Part shown: positions 8,104-13,316 of the stretch, in pieces
Numbering within the stretch: the stretch's first letter is position 1
Layout: every line of letters starts with the position of its first letter
Source: Lachnospiraceae bacterium
Lineage (GTDB): Bacteria; Bacillota; Clostridia; Lachnospirales; Lachnospiraceae
Direction of reading: 5' to 3'
DNA: 13,316 bases
NCBI GenBank assembly: GCA_003535955.1
Contig: DPZM01000226.1
Span: forward strand, 1 to 13,316
Position numbers and translations under genes: made by a program
Notes under the pieces: model-generated
What the model was told of the DNA's origin: nothing
Databases searched by the model: none
Seen by the model: only the letters and a program-made list of their open reading frames with translations

Positions 8104-9672
8104 ATGAAAAGCAGAAACACTTTACAAATAACCCGGTTCATCGTGATAATTGCCGCCCTGTTCCTTGCATTATACACAGCACAGAAAGGCTTGAAAGCAG
8201 ATGCAGTACCGACGATGGAGCTGCCGGATAATGTGCTGGATACAATGCTTAACGTCAGCTTTCTATTCCCAAAAAACGAGAATCCGTCTCTTCCCTGCGA
8301 TATATATTCACAGATCTTTGAAGGAGACCAGAGCATGCACTACTTTATAGTCCCGGGTGATTTCAGGGCTGATAAGGTTGTATGCTATGCTTTGGCTGAA
8401 GACGGATCATACTTAAACCGGTACATTATCGATTTCTCCGTGAACCCGGAATATATGATCGGGCTTCGCAGCCTTATCCTTACGCGCACGAACCTGCCCG
8501 TTCTTACACTTGACATACTTAAGGATTCTCCGACCATAGATGAGCTGAATGCTTCCGATAAAACCGTAGAGTGCCGCGGTAACCTCACTCTTGAGACAGG
8601 CGGAATCAGCATAGCGGATAAAGTCACTGTTACAGGCCGCGGAAATGTAAGCTGGTATTCCTCAGCAAAAAAATCATACACTCTTGCTTTTGATCATTCC
8701 GTTTTTATACAGGGCATGGGCAGAAACAGGAAATGGAACCTTATAAGCAATTCCCTTGATAAGAGCCTGCTCAACAATGAAGTATTTTATAAAATGGCTG
8801 CCGATATCGGTATAGAGTACGAACCCTCATATGCACAGGTTTCCGTCTTTATCAACGGCAGATATAACGGCGTTTACCTTCTTACTTCCAAGATAAGTGT
8901 CGACCCTGACAGGGTAGCTCTGAGTAAGGGGGATTTCTTTATGAATTTCGGCGATCCCGACATGTCAAATGCAATATTCTTCAACTCTCGTATATGGTTG
9001 GACGATGAAGGAACAATACGGCCATATGCCAATATAAAGTGGCCCAAAGATCACTCGGAAGCAGAGAGGCGCCGGCAGGAGAGGATCCTGCTGCGTGCCT
9101 TTGCTTCACTGGAAGATCCGGATGATCCCGATTACACCGAATATTTCGATCTTGACAGTCTGGTCAGATACTATTGGGTACAGGAGATCTGCATGAATTA
9201 TGATGCCGACTACCGCTCAACCTATGCTTATTACAAGCAGTCTACGGACAAGATATACTTTGGCCCCGTATGGGATCTTGACATAGCACTCGGTTGGAAT
9301 GCCGGCAAATTCGATACGGATTTCAATTCACCTACCGGGTGGAAGCTTAAAAACATGAGCTGGTATGCCTGTTTATATGAGCATGAAGGCTTTGAAGATG
9401 CCCTCGCCGATGCCTACTTTAACGGCGGTATCAGAGAGGCAATGTTTAATGCTTTAAAAGATTATGAGTCTGCATATGAAGAGCTTGCTTTCGACGGACG
9501 TCTTAACTATCGCAGGTGGAAATCGGAATGGCCCGATCTTGCCATCCGCCACGGTGAAAACTATAATGATGAATGTCTTGGAAGGATTGATTTTCTGACT
9601 CAGCGTATCAATTGGATCGACGATCAGATGCAGAATCATCTGCTTCCATCCACTTCGTCAGATCCCTTATAA
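8104..9672 (+). CDS. CotH-family kinase, membrane-anchored or secreted
   Basis: This 522-residue protein belongs to the CotH kinase family (PF08757), atypical kinases first known from spore coat maturation. I start it at ATG 8104 because this gives a textbook signal sequence: MKSRNTLQITR, then a hydrophobic FIVIIAALFLALYTA. The longer frame from ATG 8038 would put 22 odd residues before it, and neither start has a clear ribosome site. CotH blocks visible: GRGNVSW (178-184) followed by AKKSYTLAF, RNRKWNLISNSLDKSLLNNE (from 207), VFINGRYNGVYLL, and PVWDLDIALGWN (388-399), whose Asp391/Asp393 are the likely metal-binding aspartates. It stands alone on the plus strand between two minus-strand glycan operons, and its last 65 bp overlap the tail of the opposite SGNH gene. 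An extracytoplasmic kinase acting on a surface protein or glycan is inferred; no coat-protein gene is nearby. Confidence 0.87.
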   Translation: MKSRNTLQITRFIVIIAALFLALYTAQKGLKADAVPTMELPDNVLDTMLNVSFLFPKNENPSLPCDIYSQIFEGDQSMHYFIVPGDFRADKVVCYALAEDGSYLNRYIIDFSVNPEYMIGLRSLILTRTNLPVLTLDILKDSPTIDELNASDKTVECRGNLTLETGGISIADKVTVTGRGNVSWYSSAKKSYTLAFDHSVFIQGMGRNRKWNLISNSLDKSLLNNEVFYKMAADIGIEYEPSYAQVSVFINGRYNGVYLLTSKISVDPDRVALSKGDFFMNFGDPDMSNAIFFNSRIWLDDEGTIRPYANIKWPKDHSEAERRRQERILLRAFASLEDPDDPDYTEYFDLDSLVRYYWVQEICMNYDADYRSTYAYYKQSTDKIYFGPVWDLDIALGWNAGKFDTDFNSPTGWKLKNMSWYACLYEHEGFEDALADAYFNGGIREAMFNALKDYESAYEELAFDGRLNYRRWKSEWPDLAIRHGENYNDECLGRIDFLTQRINWIDDQMQNHLLPSTSSDPL

Positions 9673-10582
9673 GCTGCTTAGTCCTAATCCTTGCCCCTTC
9701 CGCATCCAGATGTCCGTTTGTATCGTAAAACCGCTCGTATGGAATAAGATAATCCGTAAGGTGTGATATCACATCACAGTCAACCTTATTAACAAGCTCC
9801 TCTTCCACCTCATCAAACACTGCCGGATCGGGTGTAAATTCCCCCTCTCCTATAGGACACCCGGCAATGAGAAGGTGAGCACCCCTTTCTTCAACATATC
9901 TGTTCAGTTCATTTATCCTGTTTGTGAATGTTTCGTTTACCTCGGGTATCCTTACGCTTCCCGGATAAAAGACAAAACTGTCATCTCCATCGATCCTTCG
10001 TACATTATCACCGTATTCGTTAAAGGCGCTCCTGGAGTAACAGGTCGTCTCCTCAGGGATATTATCATCTTCTTTCGTAAATTTATACATAAGACAATCC
10101 TTGAAATAATCGGGATATGCCTTTATTATACCGTAGATATCCTTGGGTCTTACAAGCTTCCATAAGTCCCTGTGTTTTTCCAAGGTGATAAGTGCCAGCG
10201 CGGGATCCTCGATCGTATCATCGTCGGAATAGGTATGCGGAAACAGGATGACTATATCTCCTTCATTAATCTCACCCAGTGTTATCATGCGCTCATTGAA
10301 GGCATTTCCCAATCCTCCGTGCAACCCCATATTTACAACTTCCATGCCCGTCGCTTCAGAAAGCATCTTCGAATCCATTCCGAAGGCAAGATTGGAATTT
10401 CCCAAAAGAACTATCTTGGGTCCCTGAAGGCTTCTGTACCTTGCTGCTTTGTCGATAAGCGAAGCCTGATAATTCCCAAGATGCTGGTTACCGATAAAAA
10501 AATAATCAACAGATACTAAGAGCATGGCCGAGATCAGAAAAATGCAAAGAAATTTTAAAATATTTATCAAAAACCTTTTCAT
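9608..10582 (-). CDS. SGNH/DltD-like membrane-anchored acyltransferase partner
   Basis: This 324-residue protein has an N-terminal signal anchor (residues about 5-30) and an extracytoplasmic SGNH-like domain. IVLLGNSNLAFGMD (57-70) is block I with Ser63 as likely nucleophile; VVNMGLHGGLGNAF (82-95) fits the block II glycine region; FYDTNGHLDAEGARIRT (285-301) carries Asp287 and His291, so a full catalytic set appears present. It starts 8 nt after the MBOAT copy 2 stop, with GGGGA close to the ATG, so the two proteins form a pair like DltB/DltD or AlgI/AlgJ. Its likely role is to place acyl groups on an external glycan. The last 21 codons overlap the 3' end of the convergent CotH-like gene by 65 bp, and I see no hairpin plus U-run behind either stop. 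Confidence 0.85.
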   Translation of the reverse strand: MKRFLINILKFLCIFLISAMLLVSVDYFFIGNQHLGNYQASLIDKAARYRSLQGPKIVLLGNSNLAFGMDSKMLSEATGMEVVNMGLHGGLGNAFNERMITLGEINEGDIVILFPHTYSDDDTIEDPALALITLEKHRDLWKLVRPKDIYGIIKAYPDYFKDCLMYKFTKEDDNIPEETTCYSRSAFNEYGDNVRRIDGDDSFVFYPGSVRIPEVNETFTNRINELNRYVEERGAHLLIAGCPIGEGEFTPDPAVFDEVEEELVNKVDCDVISHLTDYLIPYERFYDTNGHLDAEGARIRTKQLIRDLTKWMEADDSASDRRSN

Positions 10583-10590
10583 CGTTTCCC

Positions 10591-12015
10591 CTAGAACTGA
10601 AAGTAAACAAATTCAGTAGTGCTGACAGGTGGCATAAATGCAAGTATTACCCATATCATAAGCAGATAAACCGTCCATCTTATACCTTTCTTTTTTGATG
10701 ATAACCATTGTATAACGTCCCTCTTAAGCGACGCAAAATCATACAGCATAAGCATCAGCATGAAGAACATACAGTAAAAGCTCTCCGGTTTATCAAATCC
10801 GAGTGCAGTCTGCCTGAACTGTGATGGATATCTTAATGATACAAGAAGCTTTTTTACATAAAAAACAGCATCCGAGAGCTTATCCGCACGGAAAAAAATC
10901 AAGGAAAAATACCAGACTGCTGCTGTATACAGCCAGAAAAACAGCTTAGAAAGACCCTCTCTGTTTCTTCTACCAAACAGCTTTCCTTCTATGATCTGGC
11001 CGATCCCATTGAGTCCTCCCCAAACAACGTACGTCCAATCAGCCCCATGCCACAAGCCGCTCAGAATAAAAGTTACTAAAAGATTGAAATCTCTTCTCAT
11101 CTTTGAACATCTGCTTCCGCCAAGAGGAATATATACATAATCCCTGAACCAGGTTGATAAGGATATATGCCATCTGGTCCACAATTCTCTCACGGAAGTT
11201 GACAGAAAGGGGCTGTTGAAATTTTTCATAAGCCTTATGCCAAGCAGTCTCGCACTTCCGATGGCAATATCCGAGTAACCGGAAAAATCACAATATATCT
11301 GAAATGAAAAGAATACCATGGCAAGAAACAGATCAAGGCCGGTGCAGGCTTCTATCGAACCAAACGCCATATCGACATAGGATGATGCAGCATCAGCTAT
11401 TACGAGCTTCTTAAAAAAACCCCATACCATTAGCTTCAAACCGTATGCTGCCTCGTTATAATCGAATTCTTTTTCACTTGTTATCTGAGGGAGAAGGTTT
11501 CCTGTCCTTTCTATAGGCCCCGCCACAAGTTGGGGGAAAAAAGAAATGAAAGCGGCATATACTCCGAAATTCCTGCATGCTCTGACATCACCCCTGTAAA
11601 CATCTATCACATAGCTTAAAGTTTGAAATGTATAGAATGAAATTCCGACAGGCAATATAACCTTCAGGGTCACAGGATGGATAGGGATTGAAATACTCCT
11701 GCAAATATCAACCAAGGTTTGAGAAAAAAAATTATAATACTTGAATACAAAAAGAATACCCAAACAAATTGCCAAAGCTCCAATGAGCATTCCTTTTCTT
11801 GCTTTTTCTTTATCGGTTCTTTCCAAAAGCAGGGCCGTTGCGTATGAAACCGCCGTTGTGATAAGTATAAGTATTACATACTTCGGATTCCAGCTCATAT
11901 AGAAATAGTAACTCGATATAAGCAGGAGTATCCACCTGTATTTATTGGGTATAGCCCAGTACACCGCAAACACTATTGATAAAAAAACAGCATAAGAAAG
12001 AGAATTAAAGAGCAT
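10591..12015 (-). CDS. MBOAT family O-acyltransferase, AlgI/PatA-like (copy 2)
   Basis: This 474-residue polytopic membrane protein is a paralog of the MBOAT at 710-2212. It keeps all family blocks: LPVGISFYTFQ (121-131), FFPQLVAGPIER (159-170), DFSGYSDIAIGSA (243-255), LWTRWHISLSTWFRDY (278-293) and GLWHGADWTY (320-329). His323 is the presumed catalytic histidine and His283 is also conserved. Unlike copy 1 the GYSD block is intact, so this is the more canonical enzyme. The ATG has GAGGG 8 nt upstream. An SGNH partner follows after 8 nt. The DUF5672-type gene ends 78 nt before its start, so it may share that promoter or use its own. Role: passing acyl groups through the membrane for O-acylation of a surface polymer; donor and target unknown. 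Confidence 0.94.
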   Translation of the reverse strand: MLFNSLSYAVFLSIVFAVYWAIPNKYRWILLLISSYYFYMSWNPKYVILILITTAVSYATALLLERTDKEKARKGMLIGALAICLGILFVFKYYNFFSQTLVDICRSISIPIHPVTLKVILPVGISFYTFQTLSYVIDVYRGDVRACRNFGVYAAFISFFPQLVAGPIERTGNLLPQITSEKEFDYNEAAYGLKLMVWGFFKKLVIADAASSYVDMAFGSIEACTGLDLFLAMVFFSFQIYCDFSGYSDIAIGSARLLGIRLMKNFNSPFLSTSVRELWTRWHISLSTWFRDYVYIPLGGSRCSKMRRDFNLLVTFILSGLWHGADWTYVVWGGLNGIGQIIEGKLFGRRNREGLSKLFFWLYTAAVWYFSLIFFRADKLSDAVFYVKKLLVSLRYPSQFRQTALGFDKPESFYCMFFMLMLMLYDFASLKRDVIQWLSSKKKGIRWTVYLLMIWVILAFMPPVSTTEFVYFQF

Positions 12016-12063
12016 ATAAACGACCCTCGGTTCACAGACAGAGCAACATTAATAATCTAACAT

Positions 12064-12076
12064 AACAATAGGGATT
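12064..12076 (-). promoter_or_regulatory. Shared 13-nt element AATCCCTATTGTT upstream of MBOAT copy 2
   Basis: On the minus strand this 13-mer lies in the 78-nt gap between the DUF5672-type gene and MBOAT copy 2, ending 48 nt before the MBOAT ATG. It is identical to 8045-8057 on the plus strand. A GTAC lies a few bases upstream of it in both places (directly attached at 8041, 6 nt away here). I see no convincing -10 box at the right distance. Confidence 0.25.
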
Positions 12077-12093
12077 TTAAAAGTACAAAAGTA

Positions 12094-12894
12094 TCATCTG
12101 GTATCCATGATCAGCTCAGGATAGTATTTCTCCCAGGCATGTACAGCATAGGGAACACGCCCCCTCTCTATCTCCTCCTTCATATTGGCCTCCAGAGCAA
12201 AATCATATGCCTCTTCCTCAGAAGCCGCCCTGTACTTATCATCCGGCACATAAGCAAACCAGGAAAAGAACATATCCTCATTAAAACGCCAGTAAAGATC
12301 GATGAGGTTCTTTCTGCGTCTTATCAGATTAATGGTATTGACAATATGTCTTAGTGAAAAGCCTCCGTTCCCTACCCTTAGCTTCCGGGGTTCCTTAACA
12401 ACCATCAGTTTGAAACGGTCCTTTAATGTATAGGGCTTGTTGAAGGGGCCCTCCGGCCAGACAGCACCCCAGTAGTCGTATGATCTCTCCCTTGATATTT
12501 GAATGAATTCATCAAGTGTGTGATCTGTATTCAGTATATATGTATCCGTCTGGGCGATAAGCATATATTCATAATCAATGAACTGCCTGTAGAAGTCCTC
12601 AGATAAGAGAAGGCGGCTGTAGGTCTTGTTGGATCTGAAATATTTATTCTTGAATTGTCTGAAATGAATATGATCATCAAAAGAGATGCTTATTGACTCA
12701 TCCGGTCGGGAAAGCATCTCATCCTTATATATCTCAGCTATAAGCACCTCATAAGCATCTGAATTCATTAAAAACGGTTGAACGAAAAAGATATCATAAT
12801 CCTTAAGAACCGTACAGTTACGCTTTATTGAAATCTTTTCGTTCTCCGTGGGTATTGTATTATAAATTGGAATTATTACACAACAGGTTTTCAT
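12094..12894 (-). CDS. DUF5672-type putative GT-A glycosyltransferase
   Basis: This 266-residue cytoplasmic protein fits the DUF5672 family, whose members look like GT-A glycosyltransferases but have little or no described biochemistry. It opens with a beta strand, KTCCVIIPIYN. Visible blocks are YMLIAQTDTYIL (110-121; Asp117 sits where a metal or donor site would be), YWGAVWPEGPF (141-151), RVGNGGFSLRH (173-183), NEDMFFSWF (205-213; a candidate catalytic acid) and VPYAVHAWEKYYP (247-259). No membrane segment is seen. The ATG at 12892-12894 has no strong ribosome site, but the opening strand supports it. A near-consensus promoter lies about 50-75 nt upstream, and MBOAT copy 2 follows after 78 nt. 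The likely task is adding a sugar to the polymer that the MBOAT-SGNH pair decorates; specificity cannot be read. Confidence 0.8.
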   Translation of the reverse strand: MKTCCVIIPIYNTIPTENEKISIKRNCTVLKDYDIFFVQPFLMNSDAYEVLIAEIYKDEMLSRPDESISISFDDHIHFRQFKNKYFRSNKTYSRLLLSEDFYRQFIDYEYMLIAQTDTYILNTDHTLDEFIQISRERSYDYWGAVWPEGPFNKPYTLKDRFKLMVVKEPRKLRVGNGGFSLRHIVNTINLIRRRKNLIDLYWRFNEDMFFSWFAYVPDDKYRAASEEEAYDFALEANMKEEIERGRVPYAVHAWEKYYPELIMDTR

Positions 12895-12940
12895 ATCGGT
12901 CAGCTAAAGATACTTGGGAGTTATTGAGTGGTATGGTTGC

Positions 12941-12969
12941 ATTATATATTAAATAAGATATATTTACAA
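12941..12969 (-). promoter_or_regulatory. Strong sigma-A promoter upstream of the DUF5672-type gene
   Basis: On the minus strand TTGTAA (12964-12969), a 17-nt AT-rich spacer, then a perfect TATAAT (12941-12946). The start of transcription would be near 12934, giving a leader of about 40 nt. This is the best promoter in the window and could drive DUF5672, MBOAT copy 2 and its SGNH partner. Confidence 0.75.
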
Positions 12970-12995
12970 TAAACTCGTAGTTTAAAATCGGCTGT

Positions 12996-13084
12996 TTATT
13001 CGCTACGTTTCACTTCGCTCATATCCGGCTGTCGCAAAAATCGAATAACAAGACATGCCATTCGTTCCGCTTCGCTTCACTCAT
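12996..13084 (-). repeat. Two imperfect direct copies of a 27-nt intergenic unit
   Basis: On the minus strand the units 13058-13084 and 12996-13022 agree at 20 of 27 positions and share the pattern ATGAGYGAAGYGAARCG. Their period is 62 nt. Both can be read as short peptides opening MSE-x-KR, but neither has a ribosome site, so I treat them as a repeat family rather than genes. Confidence 0.5.
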
Positions 13085-13183
13085 GTCGTTTGTCAACATA
13101 TCAGCGAATAAAAAAGGAATCCCGACTGAGTGCAAGCACTCGCGGGATTCCTTTTTATTCACTGGCATGTCTTTTTATTCGAT
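13040..13183. repeat. 144-bp inverted-repeat element around the groEL terminator
   Basis: The arms 13040-13060 and 13163-13183 are inverted copies matching at 20 of 21 positions (left arm begins ATCGAATAACAAGACATGCC). Inside lies the terminator hairpin. A further perfect 10-bp inverted pair, TTTATTCGCT at 12995-13004 and AGCGAATAAA at 13103-13112, overlaps this structure. The right arm ends on the first base of the reversed groEL stop codon. It may be a small non-coding repeat element or a set of alternative RNA folds; there is no transposase. Confidence 0.55.
13106..13160 (-). terminator. Rho-independent terminator of groEL
   Basis: Stem arms 13106-13124 and 13143-13160 pair almost perfectly (one unpaired A), with a GC-rich GGAATCCCG/CGGGATTCC core. 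A small inner hairpin, GAGTG/CACTC with loop CAAG, tops it. On the minus strand the 3' arm ends in a run of six T. It lies about 23-26 nt after the groEL stop. The plus strand also ends in five T, so it could work both ways. Confidence 0.88.
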
Positions 13184-13316
13184 CACATCCCCATGCCGCC
13201 CATGCCGCCTGCGGGCATTGCGGGAGTATCTTCCTTGATGTTTGCTACAACTGATTCTGTTGTAAGGAAGGTTGAAGCAACGCTGGTTGCATTCTGAAGG
13301 GCTGACCTTGTAACCT
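13183..13316 (-). CDS. groEL: Chaperonin GroEL, C-terminal fragment (5' part outside window)
   Basis: The last 43 codons and stop of a minus-strand gene that enters from the right edge. The peptide begins VTRSALQNATSVASTFLTTE, a signature of the GroEL C-terminal equatorial domain, and ends in AMPAGGMGGMGM, the Gly-Met-rich flexible tail inside the folding chamber. GroEL is the ATP-driven 60-kDa chaperonin in the cytoplasm. A strong terminator follows, so groEL is transcriptionally separate from the glycan genes to its left. The identification is sure despite the short piece. Confidence 0.96.
   Translation of the reverse strand, partial: VTRSALQNATSVASTFLTTESVVANIKEDTPAMPAGGMGGMGM

Noticed and set aside
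12016..12093. Promoter for MBOAT copy 2 in the 78-nt gap (TTGTAC then TATGTT at 18 nt)
   Set aside because: Both boxes match only partly, so I keep only the shared 13-mer and assume possible read-through from the DUF5672-type gene.
13019..13084. 21-codon open frame on the minus strand starting MSEAKRNE
   Set aside because: No ribosome site, lies in a repeat, and is cut by a stop; better explained as a non-coding repeat unit.
13040..13183. True insertion sequence or MITE
   Set aside because: Inverted arms exist but there is no transposase, no clear target-site duplication beyond the palindrome itself, and no second copy in the window.
1..13316. tRNA, rRNA, CRISPR, phage or toxin-antitoxin genes
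   Set aside because: I found no cloverleaf, rRNA stretch, regular spaced repeats, integrase or small paired genes on either strand.

Overview
The window looks like part of a chromosome from a Gram-positive anaerobe of the class Clostridia, most likely a Lachnospiraceae member (Butyrivibrio-like is my best guess). This rests on moderate GC by eye, the wording of the GroEL tail (43 residues ending in GGMGGMGM), the YfhO, GT8, MBOAT and CotH gene set, and GGAG-type ribosome binding sites. The genus is inference only.

Layout from right to left, which is the direction of most transcription. At 13183-13316 is the C-terminal end of groEL on the minus strand, followed by a strong hairpin terminator inside a nest of inverted and direct repeats (about 12990-13183). 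From 12894 down to 9608 a minus-strand group follows: a DUF5672-type putative glycosyltransferase with a near-consensus promoter, then an MBOAT O-acyltransferase (second copy) and an SGNH-type partner 8 nt behind it. On the plus strand, 8104-9672 holds a single CotH-family kinase gene with a signal anchor. Its 3' end overlaps the SGNH gene tail to tail by 65 bp. A divergent promoter region at 7967-8103 separates it from a second, tightly packed minus-strand operon: GT8 glycosyltransferase, YfhO-family membrane protein, a free-standing SGNH-like protein, a WecE-like sugar aminotransferase, a first MBOAT copy, and a further SGNH-type protein that runs off the left edge.

How the genes may work together (inference): all genes except groEL point to building and decorating a cell-surface glycan. 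WecE would supply dTDP-4-amino-4,6-dideoxygalactose (dTDP-Fuc4N). GT8 and the DUF5672 protein would add sugars in the cytoplasm, and YfhO would add a lipid-linked sugar outside. Each MBOAT would pass acyl groups across the membrane to an SGNH partner, as in AlgI/AlgJ-X, PatA/PatB and DltB/DltD. The CotH-like kinase would act outside the membrane on an unknown protein or glycan. The two MBOAT-SGNH pairs have the same order and tight coupling, with a third unpaired SGNH-like protein between them. I do not recognise the whole combination as a described system.

No rRNA, tRNA, CRISPR array, transposase or phage gene is visible.
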